From JANXYW01 sp031400455 (GTDB taxonomy: Bacteria > Chloroflexota > Dehalococcoidia > DSTF01 > JACRBR01): 58,837 nt of DNA. The stretch spans positions 1 to 58,837 of the forward strand of contig JANNPX010000042.1 of NCBI GenBank assembly GCA_031400455.1. The letters run 5' to 3'. Below the pieces are notes generated by a model, which saw only the letters and a list, made by a program, of their open reading frames with translations, ran no database searches and was not told the DNA's origin. Of this stretch, positions 32,596 through 42,197 are shown one piece after another. The stretch's first letter is position 1. Each line of letters opens with the position of its first letter. The translations under genes were made by a program, and so were the position numbers.

Positions 32596-33499
32596 CCCGC
32601 ACCTCCACGCCGTCCACGGCGATGCGACGTGCATCGCGCGTCGCCAACTCGCGCATCTTCGCGCCGATGATGAATTCGTAGTACGCCATCAGCACGCAGA
32701 AGATGAACCCTTGCCGCCCATCCAGAAACCCGCGCCTCGCCACGTACCACGTGGCGAATCGCAGCAGCGGCCGGCCGGGCAGGCGCACCCACACGCGGCG
32801 TAGCGCCCGCTTGCGACGAAACGCGTTCATCCGTAAGAACGACAGCGGGCCAAACCCCAGCGGTTCGTCGCGGAACTTGCGATAGACGTGCGCCTCCCAC
32901 GTCGCGTACGTGTTGTGCCGCGCCAGCCAGGCTGTCAGCCCGCGATCGTCATCGTGGAGCAGCGGCGCCCGTAGAAAACCCGTCGTGCCCGCGACTTCGA
33001 TGTGTTCGTGGATCTCGTTATCGCCGGTGCCGGGAAGATCGCTCATCCGCAGATCTTCCACGCGGGCGAGTCGATGCCGGAACAGCCGCAGATTCCAGTT
33101 CGGCCGGAAGCAGCGCAGCGACCGCCCCAAGAACATGAACTCGCGGTCGATGTAGTACCCATCGTGCTCGTCCGCCGCGATCGCTGCTTCGATCTCCACA
33201 CGCAGCGCATCCGTGGCGCGCTCGTCGGCGTCCAGCACCAGCACCCACTCATTGCGGATCGGCGCGTGAGCCAGCGCCCACGCCTTCTTCTTCGGACCGA
33301 CGCCTGCATAGTCGAACTGCACGACCTCCTCACCGGCCGCCCGCGCGATCGCGACGGTGCGATCGCTGCTGTGCGAGTCGACCACTATCACCTGATCCGC
33401 CCACGCCACGCTCGCCAGCGCCGCCGGGAGATTCAGCTCCTCATTGAGCACGGGCATCAGCACGGTCAGCGGCGCCTTCGTCGAACTCACTACGCGCAC
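32585..33499 (-). CDS. GT2 family glycosyltransferase, WaaE/KdtX-like
   Basis: 304 residues, GT-A fold. TVLMPVLNEELNL opens the nucleotide-binding domain, with VVDSHSSDRT, the DADE metal-binding motif in LVLDADERAT, and a conserved C-terminal part (YFIFCV-like GFIFCVLMAYYEF) as in the beta-1,4-glucosyltransferase-like group near LPS core enzymes. The start is GTG, overlapping the upstream stop by about ten bases; a second GTG three codons on is equally possible. Cytoplasmic enzyme acting on a lipid-linked sugar. Confidence 0.88.
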   Translation of the reverse strand: MRVVSSTKAPLTVLMPVLNEELNLPAALASVAWADQVIVVDSHSSDRTVAIARAAGEEVVQFDYAGVGPKKKAWALAHAPIRNEWVLVLDADERATDALRVEIEAAIAADEHDGYYIDREFMFLGRSLRCFRPNWNLRLFRHRLARVEDLRMSDLPGTGDNEIHEHIEVAGTTGFLRAPLLHDDDRGLTAWLARHNTYATWEAHVYRKFRDEPLGFGPLSFLRMNAFRRKRALRRVWVRLPGRPLLRFATWYVARRGFLDGRQGFIFCVLMAYYEFIIGAKMRELATRDARRIAVDGVEVRDAA

Positions 33500-34707
33500 A
33501 GCCGCACCTCCGAGCCAGCACCGCGCCGGGCGCCATCTGCGATCTGTTCGTACATCACCGCCAGTTTCGGCCCGACCATCGCCCAGTCATATCGGCGCGC
33601 AAAGTCGCGGCCCCGCGCACCGACCGCCACCCGTCGCGCATCGTCGCGCAGAAGCGACGCAATCTCCGCCGCAAACGCTTCGGCGCGAAGCGGTGAAACG
33701 ACGCAGGCACCCGCAGCCCCGATCTCTGCGGCGATGTTCACCGCCGGAGAGATCACGCACGCGCGTCCGGACGCGAGTGCCTCCACGACGGCGTTGCCGA
33801 AATTCTCGCTGTGCGACGGCAGCGCCCACACGTCGGCCGCCGCCAGCGCCGACCGCTTCTCGTCTCCGCTCAGCATGCCCGTGAATACGACGCTCTCCGC
33901 CACGCCTTCACTCCGCGCAAGCGCACGCAACTCGGGCATTAGCCCCTCATCATCCGGCCCAACGATCGCAAGCCGCGTAGTCGGGGCGTCGCGACGAACC
34001 ATCGCAAACGCGCGGATCAGCAGATCGAGCCCCTTCTTGTGTGAGATCCGGCCGAGGTACATCACGATCGGCCCGTCGCCACCGCCCAAGTGACGCGACC
34101 GAAACGCGTCGCCCGGCGGCAGCACCTGGTAGTCGCTCCACACGATCCCGTTCGGCACGACGCGCCGCGGAACACCAAGCGCAACGTCATCGATCAGCCG
34201 CGCCTCTTCCGTGGACGTGACGTGCACCGCCGCCGCCCGTTCTAGCATCGAGCGCTGCCATAGGCGATCCGCCGTGGCCTTCACGAAGCGCCCGCGCTGC
34301 CGCAGATACGGGTCGAGCGCACCGCGCGGCGACACGACGTACGGCACGTCCGCGCCGATCGCCGCGCGATAGGCCGCGAACTGCGGGAACAGAAACAGCG
34401 AGTGGATGTGTACGACATCGTAGCGTCGCGCCTCGTCCTGAAGCGCGCGGTACATCGCGGTCGAGAATGCCAAGCGGCGCGGCGCGTGCGCTGCGAACAA
34501 TCGCACATCAAGATCCGCCGCGCCTGCCGGCAGATCGTCACGAACCACCCGCGCGCGACTGCTAGCGGATGCGGCCTCCGCCATATCGGTCGCGAAGATC
34601 GTCACATCGACACCGCAATGCCGAAGCGCCAGCGACGATTCTACGACGCTGGTCGCCGGTCCACCCGTACGGCTCGCGAGCGATGGGATCACGTGCAGCA
34701 CCCTCAT
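33490..34707 (-). CDS. GT4 family glycosyltransferase
   Basis: 405 residues, GT-B fold. MRVLHVIPSLASRTGGPATSV (short: PSLASRTGGPATS) is a typical GT4 start; VVHIHSLFLFP, then GRISHKKGLDLLI and SHSENFGNAVVEALASG are the donor-site motifs with the E-x7-E pair. The start ATG overlaps the asnB stop as ATGA. Upstream in-frame sequence is shadow of asnB. Donor and acceptor unknown. Confidence 0.9.
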   Translation of the reverse strand: MRVLHVIPSLASRTGGPATSVVESSLALRHCGVDVTIFATDMAEAASASSRARVVRDDLPAGAADLDVRLFAAHAPRRLAFSTAMYRALQDEARRYDVVHIHSLFLFPQFAAYRAAIGADVPYVVSPRGALDPYLRQRGRFVKATADRLWQRSMLERAAAVHVTSTEEARLIDDVALGVPRRVVPNGIVWSDYQVLPPGDAFRSRHLGGGDGPIVMYLGRISHKKGLDLLIRAFAMVRRDAPTTRLAIVGPDDEGLMPELRALARSEGVAESVVFTGMLSGDEKRSALAAADVWALPSHSENFGNAVVEALASGRACVISPAVNIAAEIGAAGACVVSPLRAEAFAAEIASLLRDDARRVAVGARGRDFARRYDWAMVGPKLAVMYEQIADGARRGAGSEVRLCA

Positions 34708-36533
34708 GCGGCAACCCGCTCTCGCACGGAGATCGTCTCCGCCCAGCGGCACAGCGCAAAGAGCGCCCACGGCCGCGTCCAGCGCCGCCCATCGGCCAGG
34801 AACTGCCGCCATACTTGCATCGCAGCATCGCCGTCCAACAGACCGGCGATCGCGTCCGTCGGGTTCCGCAGGGCCGACTCGACCTCCGTCCGTAGCTCGC
34901 CCTGCATCCACGCCGCGAGCGGCAACGCGAATCCTTGTTTGCGCCGCGTAAGGATCTCCGGCGGCAGCAGATCGCGGGTCGCGTCGACGAGCAGCGCCTT
35001 TCCCGCGGCGGCGCTCACGCTGTCCGGCAGCGAAAGCACCCACTCCGCGAGGGTGTGATCGAGGTACGGCACGCGGACCTCCAGGCTGTGCGCCATGCTC
35101 ATCGCATCCGTATCGCGCAGCAGCACGTTGTTCGTGTAGTGCGCTAAATCCAGCACCGACGCCCGCCCGCCGTTCGCCGCGCCATCGCGCATCGCCGGGA
35201 CCGCGCCCGGCGCGAGCTGCCGGACTTCGTCCGAAAGGAACACGCGCCGCAGTAGTTCGTACGCAGACTCGCCGTCACTCCCGCCCCCAAGCCATGACGC
35301 GAGCTTCTCGCGATTCCCGTCCCGCATCGCCACACCTGCGGCCCGTCCTGCCACGCGGGCAACCGGCCTCGGCAGCCGCCGCGCACGCTCGAGCATCGCG
35401 ATCCGCGACGCGGACCCGTAACCATCAAACAGTTCGTCGGCGCCGAGTCCGCTCAGCGCCACCTTCAGCCCAGCCTCCGCCGCCGCGCGCGACACCACAT
35501 ACGTGTTCAGTCCGTCGAATGTCGGTTGATCCATCGCCGCGAATGCATCATCGTGCGCGGCCAGAAGGTCATCCGCCCGCAGCGTGACGCAGGTGTGTTC
35601 GCTGCCGACGTGCCGGGCGACGCGCTCCATATGCGGCGCTTCCGAGAACGCTGGATCGTCGAACGCCACGGAGACGGTACGCAGCTGCGCCTGCTCGCGC
35701 GCCGCCAGCGCTGCCAGCACCGACGAGTCGAGCCCGCCCGAAAGGAAGACGCCAATGGGCGCATCGCTGATCAGATGACGCTGAACACCGTCTTCCAGCC
35801 GCGCCCGCAGCTCATGTGCGGCTTCCTCGCGCGAAATAGCTATCTCGGCCTCGGGCGGACTCCAGTAGCGTTCGATGTTAAGTCGCCCATCGAAGAATGT
35901 CGCTGTGTGCGCGGCCGGCAGCGCGAAGACGCCGTCGATCGCCGTGAGCGGCTCGCTCACCGCGCCGAACGACAGATAGCTGCGCAGCCCCTCGGCCGAG
36001 ATCCTCGGCGCAATACGGCCCGTCGCCAGCAGCGCTTTCACCTGCGAGGCGAACATGATCGCCGCACCCCGTTGCCAGTAGTACAGCGGCTTGATGCCGA
36101 AGCGATCACGCGCCAGAAACAGGCGCTGCGTTCGCGCATCCCAGATCGCGAAGGCGAACATACCGCGCAGGTGGCGCACGCAGTCTTCGCCGTAGCGCGC
36201 GTACGCCTTCAGTACGACTTCCGTATCGCACTGCGACGCGAACTGCTCGCCTTCGCTCACGAGTTGCTCGCGCAGCTCGCGATGGTTGTAGATCATGCCG
36301 TTGAAGACGATGGTTGTGCCGCGCGCATCGTGGCGCATCGGCTGGTGCCCTGCCGGCGTCGGATCGATGATCGCGAGCCGCCGGTTCCCGAGCCCCACGG
36401 TCTGCTCGTGCGCATCGATCATCACGACGCCGCCGTCATCCGGCCCGCGCGCGATCATCTGGTCGCACATGACGCCAACGGCATCTCGCGCAAAGTCAGG
36501 ATCGGCGTGGATCGCGCCCGCTATGCCGCACAT
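34704..36533 (-). CDS. asnB: Asparagine synthase (glutamine-hydrolysing)
   Basis: 609 residues, normal AsnB length. The start is fixed by the catalytic Cys2 (MCGIAGAI); RGPDD and RLAIIDP are glutaminase motifs and SGGLDSS (265-271) is the ATP-pyrophosphatase loop. SGLGADELFDGYG and EVRVPYLDH also match. AsnB-like enzymes are common inside exopolysaccharide clusters, where they may amidate sugar acids rather than make free asparagine. Overlaps the upstream glycosyltransferase by 13 bases. Confidence 0.93.
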   Translation of the reverse strand: MCGIAGAIHADPDFARDAVGVMCDQMIARGPDDGGVVMIDAHEQTVGLGNRRLAIIDPTPAGHQPMRHDARGTTIVFNGMIYNHRELREQLVSEGEQFASQCDTEVVLKAYARYGEDCVRHLRGMFAFAIWDARTQRLFLARDRFGIKPLYYWQRGAAIMFASQVKALLATGRIAPRISAEGLRSYLSFGAVSEPLTAIDGVFALPAAHTATFFDGRLNIERYWSPPEAEIAISREEAAHELRARLEDGVQRHLISDAPIGVFLSGGLDSSVLAALAAREQAQLRTVSVAFDDPAFSEAPHMERVARHVGSEHTCVTLRADDLLAAHDDAFAAMDQPTFDGLNTYVVSRAAAEAGLKVALSGLGADELFDGYGSASRIAMLERARRLPRPVARVAGRAAGVAMRDGNREKLASWLGGGSDGESAYELLRRVFLSDEVRQLAPGAVPAMRDGAANGGRASVLDLAHYTNNVLLRDTDAMSMAHSLEVRVPYLDHTLAEWVLSLPDSVSAAAGKALLVDATRDLLPPEILTRRKQGFALPLAAWMQGELRTEVESALRNPTDAIAGLLDGDAAMQVWRQFLADGRRWTRPWALFALCRWAETISVRERVAA

Positions 36534-37699
36534 GCGGGCCTCCCGTCGTCGCGCGCGCGGACCGACGCGCGCTCCCCCACCAATCCGTACGCCTCTGCAA
36601 AGCCATCGATCGTACGCTGCCACGTGAACTGCCCGGCGCGTTCAATGCCCCGCCGCCGCAGCCCCGCCGCCAAGTCAGCGCCCTCGACGATTGCGCGCAC
36701 CCCTGCAGCAAGCGCGTCCACATCGCGCGCCGGTGCCTTCAGCCCCGCATCGCCAACAACCTCGACAAGCGAAGGAGCGTCGGATATGACGACGGGCGTG
36801 CCGCAGGCCATCGCTTCGAGCGGCGGCCAGCCGTAGCCCTCGTAGAACGACGGGAAGAGCAGCACATCGGCTGCGTTGTACAGCTCGACGAGCCGCTCGT
36901 CCGACACGCGCCCACACTCGACGATGTGCGCCTCGACCCGGAGCCTTGCAGCCAGGCCGCGCTCGTCGTCAGTAAGCGCCTTTCCTATTCGGAGAAGACT
37001 TATGTCCAATCCAGATTCGCGAAGCGCCGCAAGGACGCGCACGGTCCCAGACACGTTCTTGTAGGCGTCGCCCGTCGAAACGTGCAGCATCACATGGTGC
37101 GGCGCGCCCGGGAGACCGGCCTTGAGCCGCCCTGGCGCATCATCGCCCAGCGGACGGAACTGCGCATCGACGCCATACGGCACGACGCTGATGCGCTCCG
37201 GCGCGACGCCGCGCAATTGTACGACGTCTTCCTTCGTCGATTCGCTCGGGCAGATCACGCGCGCGGCGTGCTTCAGAAACGAGGTGCTCCAGCGGAACCG
37301 CGCCAGCTGTGCGCGCCCCGGCGTGAAGCCCGCCAGCCCTTCCTCCGCCTTCAGTAGCGTCAGGTCGTGACACGAAATCACGGTCCGCTCGCGTGGCAGC
37401 AGCGCCGCCGCGTGCGCGTAGCCGTGGTCAACGATGTGATACACGTCCGCCGGCGTGCGCTTCACAGCGAGCGGGTACCGCACGAAGCGGGTGAAGTAGC
37501 TGTCGGCCTGCCCGAGTCCGATACGACCGGCAGCGCGCGACGCATGCAGCGCGATGGCCGTCAGTCGATACTGCTCGTTACCGGTGAAGCCGCGCTCGAT
37601 CTCGTCGGCGAGGCGCTCCATCGACCTGAGACGCTGCTCCGGCATGTCGCGCACCAGCAGAACCTGCGTGCGAGCCTCCGCGCGTGGCGTTTCGATCAT
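36521..37699 (-). CDS. GT4 family glycosyltransferase
   Basis: 392 residues. The N-terminal half is typical of mannosyltransferase-B-like GT4 enzymes (DVYHIVDHGYAHAAALL, ISCHDLTLL); the C-terminal half has VPYGVDAQF, HVSTGDAYKN and FPSFYEGYGWPPLEAMACGTPV (short: EGYGWPPLEAMACG). Start ATG overlaps the methyltransferase stop (ATGA). Substrate unknown. Confidence 0.9.
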   Translation of the reverse strand: MIETPRAEARTQVLLVRDMPEQRLRSMERLADEIERGFTGNEQYRLTAIALHASRAAGRIGLGQADSYFTRFVRYPLAVKRTPADVYHIVDHGYAHAAALLPRERTVISCHDLTLLKAEEGLAGFTPGRAQLARFRWSTSFLKHAARVICPSESTKEDVVQLRGVAPERISVVPYGVDAQFRPLGDDAPGRLKAGLPGAPHHVMLHVSTGDAYKNVSGTVRVLAALRESGLDISLLRIGKALTDDERGLAARLRVEAHIVECGRVSDERLVELYNAADVLLFPSFYEGYGWPPLEAMACGTPVVISDAPSLVEVVGDAGLKAPARDVDALAAGVRAIVEGADLAAGLRRRGIERAGQFTWQRTIDGFAEAYGLVGERASVRARDDGRPACAA

Positions 37700-38337
37700 C
37701 GCTTGCACGCTCGCAGCTCCCAACTCGAACCCCAGAGCGCGTCGAGCACCGGCACGCGCAGCAATTGCGGAACCACATCCGTGAATCCCAGGCGGTCCGA
37801 GAGCGGCACGCCACCCATGCGCCAGATCGCTTCGACCGTGAACCCCGCATCCTCCAGCAGCATCCGTGCAGACTCGCGAGTGAACCCGCGTAGATGGGTG
37901 TAGTCGGCCCACACGCGATGTGGGCGCGCCATCACGACCGACGCCACAACGACGCCGCTTCGGCGCGTGACGCGATAGACCTCGCGCGCCAGCCGCCCGG
38001 GGTCCTGCACATGCTCGAAGATGTCCTTCGCCAGTACAGCGTCGAAACTCGCGTCCGCATACGGTAGCGGCATCGCATCCAAGTCAACGCGCACCGCGCG
38101 CTCGTGCTGCGCCGCCTGCGCGACCGCGCCCGCATCGACATCGACACCGTTGACGACGACGCCCGGCGACGGCCGCAGGCGCCCGAAGTCACCGGTGCCG
38201 CAACCCACATCGAGGATCGTCCGTGCGCCCGCGAATTCGCGATAGTAGCGGCGCGCGAGCGCTGCCGGCATGCCGGACTCGCGGTAGTACGCCTGCTTTT
38301 CGACCAGCGTCAACTGGCGAGCGCTTCCTGCTTCCAT
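37696..38337 (-). CDS. SAM-dependent methyltransferase
   Basis: 213 residues, class I methyltransferase. SAM-binding motif ILDVGCGTGDFG at about 41-52, then VNGVDVD, and the DAVLAKDIFEHVQDP motif of the Methyltransf_11 group. The C-terminal part (LRGFTRESARMLLEDAGF) matches sugar- or quinone-type enzymes. Start ATG (MEAGSARQ) lies 28 bases inside the upstream gene; the upstream frame is shadow. Likely methylates a sugar in the polymer. Confidence 0.88.
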   Translation of the reverse strand: MEAGSARQLTLVEKQAYYRESGMPAALARRYYREFAGARTILDVGCGTGDFGRLRPSPGVVVNGVDVDAGAVAQAAQHERAVRVDLDAMPLPYADASFDAVLAKDIFEHVQDPGRLAREVYRVTRRSGVVVASVVMARPHRVWADYTHLRGFTRESARMLLEDAGFTVEAIWRMGGVPLSDRLGFTDVVPQLLRVPVLDALWGSSWELRACKR

Positions 38338-39533
38338 TCTGTCCTTCGCTCTTCTCCCGCGACGCACGCAGCGACGATGCCGTCGGCGCATGCCTCGATG
38401 CTGTACCGCTCCACGATGCGCTGGCTCTCGGCGCCGAACCGCGCGCGCAACTCCGCGTCCCCGCACAGCCGCGAGATCGCCGCCGCCAGCTCAACCACGC
38501 TGTCGTGTGGCACGACGTATCCGTTTTCGCCGCGATGCACGAGGTCCGCCGCGCATCCCACCTTGTTGGAAACGACGACCGGCAGCCCGAAGTTCATCGC
38601 CTCGTTTACCACCAGGCCCCAGGTCTCGTGCAATTTCGACGGCAGGACGAACACGTCCGCCGCTACGTACGCAGAAGGCAGCGCGCCTTCGTCCAGGAAT
38701 CCCGCGAACAGCACGTTCAATATCCCAAGTCGCGCGACCAGCGCCTCGGCAGCCGCGCACTGCGGCCCGTCGCCTGCGATGAGCAGCCAGCACGGCTGCT
38801 CCGCCCGCACGCGCGCGAACGCCTCGATCAGCATCAGCGGCTGCTTCTTCTCGATGAGCTTGCCGGCGAACAGCACGACCGGCGCCTCGTCGGTGACGCC
38901 GAATGAGCTCCGAATCTCCGCACGCCGAGGTGCGAGCGCCGACGCCGCATCACGGAAGCGCGCATTGTCGACGCAGTAGCGCGCCGCGAACATCCGCTCC
39001 GGCGGCATGCCGTAATGCGCGAAGCAACGGCGATTCTCCTCGCCGATGTACAGAGCGGAGGCCTGGCTGTAGAGCGCGCGCAGCGCGCCGCCCTTCAGCG
39101 CCGCCTTGGCAGCGGGCCGCCCGTGCAACAGCGTCTGCTCGTCGCGGATAAGCACGCGCATCCCGCGAGCACGCGCCGCGGCCACGGCGAGCCACGTCGT
39201 CGCGTGTGCGTACCCATGTACCCACAGCACGTCGAAAGCACCCCCGGCGATCTCGCGCACGATGTCCCAGTTCGGCTGCTTGAGCGCACGCGTCGAGATG
39301 TCGGTGCGCTCCGCACTCGGCAGCAGCTTCCAGCGATAGCCTTCCAGCAAGGACTGATCCCACTGCACCGCTCGCCCGAACTCCGCATCGGCGTACGGCC
39401 GAACCGAGGCGTCCGAATAGAAATAGACGGTCAGATCAATCTCGTGCCGCGACGACAGCTCGCGGTACAGCGGCGCGAAGTACGGGATCGGGTGCGACAC
39501 AAGGTGCGCGACTCTAAGCGGCCTGCTGCTCAT
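38310..39533 (-). CDS. GT4 family glycosyltransferase
   Basis: 407 residues. LRVAHLVSHPIPYFAPLYREL is the start of a GT4 enzyme (short: HLVSHPIPYFAPLYR), with LWVHGYAH, FAGKLIEKKQP and SKLHETWGLVVNEAMNFGLPVV (short: ETWGLVVNEAMNFG) at the donor site. The ATG is 20 bases inside the previous gene. Substrate unknown. Confidence 0.9.
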   Translation of the reverse strand: MSSRPLRVAHLVSHPIPYFAPLYRELSSRHEIDLTVYFYSDASVRPYADAEFGRAVQWDQSLLEGYRWKLLPSAERTDISTRALKQPNWDIVREIAGGAFDVLWVHGYAHATTWLAVAAARARGMRVLIRDEQTLLHGRPAAKAALKGGALRALYSQASALYIGEENRRCFAHYGMPPERMFAARYCVDNARFRDAASALAPRRAEIRSSFGVTDEAPVVLFAGKLIEKKQPLMLIEAFARVRAEQPCWLLIAGDGPQCAAAEALVARLGILNVLFAGFLDEGALPSAYVAADVFVLPSKLHETWGLVVNEAMNFGLPVVVSNKVGCAADLVHRGENGYVVPHDSVVELAAAISRLCGDAELRARFGAESQRIVERYSIEACADGIVAACVAGEERRTEWKQEALAS

Positions 39534-40761
39534 CGGCCACCTCCTCCACGTGGATGCGCAGCGCCGGCGCGCGCAGCGCAACGCGACGCCTTGCTACCGC
39601 ACGCAGCGCCTTCGACGAGCCGGTGGCCGCAGCGCTCGACTTCGCGCGCCGGCTGAACGGCAGTTCCACGAACGGAGCGACTGCGTACGCCAACGCGACT
39701 GCGGCCGCTATGCCCACCGGCATCAGCCAGCCTGATTCCGGCAGCGAACCTCTCGTGCGCAACCACAGCGCCGCTAGGCAGATCAGCAGGGGTGTATGTA
39801 CGACGTACAGCGTGTACGAGCGCGCACCAAGTCCGCTCAGCCGCGCCAGCTCCGACGCCGCACTGCGGCCCGCCGGATGCAGCACGAACAGTAGCATCAT
39901 CAGCGCCAACCCGGACCCGAAGATCGCACTCTGCACCGTAGGATCGAGCGCTCCCGGCGCCACGAGCGAGGGTACAAGCAGCGCCGCACCCGCAATCAGC
40001 AACACCACGGGAGCACGTAGCGAAACACCATGCGCGAACGCTTCCGCGACCAGCGCGCCCAGCAGCCACACGCCGAAGTAAGGCGCGACCGTCCATCCGA
40101 TCCCCGGTGATGCCAAATGCATCGCGATGCCGCCCGCGCCCAGCGCGAAAGCCGTACCGAACGCTGCCCGCGCTCCGAACCGCACGCGAGCCAGCAGCCA
40201 CAACGGGTAGATCGCGTAGAAGATCGCCTCGTACGCCAGCGACCAGAGCGCACTATTCGAGCCGAATGTCGGCGCCGCGAACCCTTGCAGGAACAGCGCA
40301 TTCATCGCGAACACAAATGCGGAGCGACCGTCGGCGTAAGCGTCGTACAGCGACGCATGGGCGCGCGACCCTGCCGCATCGAGGCCGACCGTAAGCACGA
40401 GCGCGAAGAGCAACGGCGGAACGAGCCGCGTCGCGCGCCGCCGAAGAAAACTGATGGTCCGGAAGCTCGGGCGCTCGCCGCGCGCGAAGCTCTGCGCCTG
40501 CCGCAGGTGTATCACAAACCCGCTCAGAAGGAAGAACAGCAACACCACTTCGGCGCCGTATCGCAGCGGCACCGTCGCGAACGCTAGCACGGCTGCAAAC
40601 CCGCCGCTCGCGAGCGCACGGTGCGATCCCTCCCACAGGTCGATGCGCGCGTGGTGCGCGACGATGTACAACGCCGCGAGCCCCCGCAACCCGTCGAACG
40701 CCCGCAGGTCGAACGAGCGCATCGCCATCGCCGAAGTGCGGCCGCGGGTAGTGGCGATCAT
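39514..40761 (-). CDS. Acyltransferase 3 family protein (OafA/NodX-like)
   Basis: 415 residues with about ten hydrophobic helices. FDGLRGLAALYIVAHHAR near residue 22 holds the Arg and the paired histidine of the family (HHAR), and RRATRLVPPLL is the second conserved arginine region. Such proteins O-acetylate sugars at the membrane. The start ATG overlaps the ligase stop (ATGA). The polar C-terminal 50 residues are variable. Confidence 0.9.
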   Translation of the reverse strand: MIATTRGRTSAMAMRSFDLRAFDGLRGLAALYIVAHHARIDLWEGSHRALASGGFAAVLAFATVPLRYGAEVVLLFFLLSGFVIHLRQAQSFARGERPSFRTISFLRRRATRLVPPLLFALVLTVGLDAAGSRAHASLYDAYADGRSAFVFAMNALFLQGFAAPTFGSNSALWSLAYEAIFYAIYPLWLLARVRFGARAAFGTAFALGAGGIAMHLASPGIGWTVAPYFGVWLLGALVAEAFAHGVSLRAPVVLLIAGAALLVPSLVAPGALDPTVQSAIFGSGLALMMLLFVLHPAGRSAASELARLSGLGARSYTLYVVHTPLLICLAALWLRTRGSLPESGWLMPVGIAAAVALAYAVAPFVELPFSRRAKSSAAATGSSKALRAVARRRVALRAPALRIHVEEVADEQQAA

Positions 40762-42197
40762 GCCGTCACCTCGCTCGGTGTGCCGCCGCGTTCACGCCCC
40801 AGCCGCAGATACGACAGCAACATGCCGATCAGCAGCCAGAAGTACACATTAAGCGGATCCAGATCGAGCACCGGGCCCTTGAACAGCGTTAAGGTCATTG
40901 CCGCCAGCGCCACGCACACGGGCGCAGCGGCGCGGCGCGATGCGAGATCGACGCGCGCGAGCGCCGCGAACAGCCGCCAGTGCAGCGATGCCACAGCCAC
41001 GACGATGGCGGCCAGCCCGACCAGCCCGGTCTCCAGCGCGGCCTTCGCGTACCAGTTCTCGATGTAGCGCGTCGACGCGGAGCCACCGTAGCGCAGCGCC
41101 GACTGCGTATCCCATCCGGTGCCATGTCCGACGAGGCCCGTGCCCGCAGCGTTCCGCAATTCGCCCCACGCCGTAGCGAGCGACGCTTGCGCATGCGCAG
41201 GAATCGCGCCCAACACGGAGATCGGCGCGCCATCCAGCGCCATGACCGCGATCAGCCCACTGCACACCATCGCTAGCATCAATATTGCCGGCGCCCTGCC
41301 GGCCAGCCCGATGCTCGCTGTGGCGATTGCCGGTACGACGACATAGGCCTGCCGCTCGCCGGACGCGATCACGCCGAGCGCTAGCACGGCCGCGCACGCG
41401 TACCGGCGCCACTGTCCGCTCCGCAGCGCCTGTGAAAGTCCCGCAGCGTACGCCACGATGCCGAACACATAGAACTGCGTGCTGCTCGTGAACGTGCTGG
41501 GCACTCGCGGCACAACGAACGTGTGATCGCCGATCGGCAGCGCCAACCCGTTCGGCTGCACCGCCGCGTACCAGGATCCGTAGAGATGTCGGAACGGACC
41601 AAAGTCGTTCGTCCAGACGCCCACCTGCGGATGCCGCGACGCGATCATCCACTCCGCCAGCGCGATACACGCAGGGATGAGCCCCAGCAGCGCCGTCCAG
41701 CGCATCGCGCGTTCGAAATCCGCTCCCGTGCGCACGAAGTGGTACCCGACAGCCAGCATGGGTACGTACGCCAGCCAGACCTTCGTGCCGATCGCGCCCA
41801 CGACGAGCGACGGCGCCAGCGCAACGTGCGCCAGCACCATCACGGCGAACAACGCCAGCGCCGGCAACGCCACGCCCATCGGCGGTAACGCCGGCTCGCG
41901 TCGAGCCGTCATCCAGAGCGCAAACGATGCGTAAAGCGGCAATACGATCGCAACGTCGCGCAGGGCCAACCCGGGCTGCCCTGCCACAAACACGGGCACA
42001 CCAGAAAACGGCAGTACCACCAGCAGCGCCAACACTCCTCGCCGCCATTCGAGCGACAGCAGCGCGAGCGCACCCGCCGCCAGCAGCAGGGGCCCCACTG
42101 GCGCCCGCACAGCGACGATCGCACCCGCGGCAAGGCACACGCAGAGTGCCGCCATCGCGGGCGGCCACTGCGTGCGTTCCAGGCGGAGCGTTGTCAT
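40758..42197 (-). CDS. O-antigen ligase/polymerase-like membrane protein
   Basis: 479 residues with about a dozen hydrophobic helices and one long extracytoplasmic loop (about residues 170-240 and again 320-365) containing GHGTGWDTQS. The Wzy/WaaL family pattern (large loop with Arg and His, GLVGLAAIVV after it) fits a polymerase or ligase of lipid-linked oligosaccharide. Sequence does not tell Wzy from WaaL. Start ATG overlaps the epimerase stop (TGATG). Confidence 0.83.
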   Translation of the reverse strand: MTTLRLERTQWPPAMAALCVCLAAGAIVAVRAPVGPLLLAAGALALLSLEWRRGVLALLVVLPFSGVPVFVAGQPGLALRDVAIVLPLYASFALWMTARREPALPPMGVALPALALFAVMVLAHVALAPSLVVGAIGTKVWLAYVPMLAVGYHFVRTGADFERAMRWTALLGLIPACIALAEWMIASRHPQVGVWTNDFGPFRHLYGSWYAAVQPNGLALPIGDHTFVVPRVPSTFTSSTQFYVFGIVAYAAGLSQALRSGQWRRYACAAVLALGVIASGERQAYVVVPAIATASIGLAGRAPAILMLAMVCSGLIAVMALDGAPISVLGAIPAHAQASLATAWGELRNAAGTGLVGHGTGWDTQSALRYGGSASTRYIENWYAKAALETGLVGLAAIVVAVASLHWRLFAALARVDLASRRAAAPVCVALAAMTLTLFKGPVLDLDPLNVYFWLLIGMLLSYLRLGRERGGTPSEVTA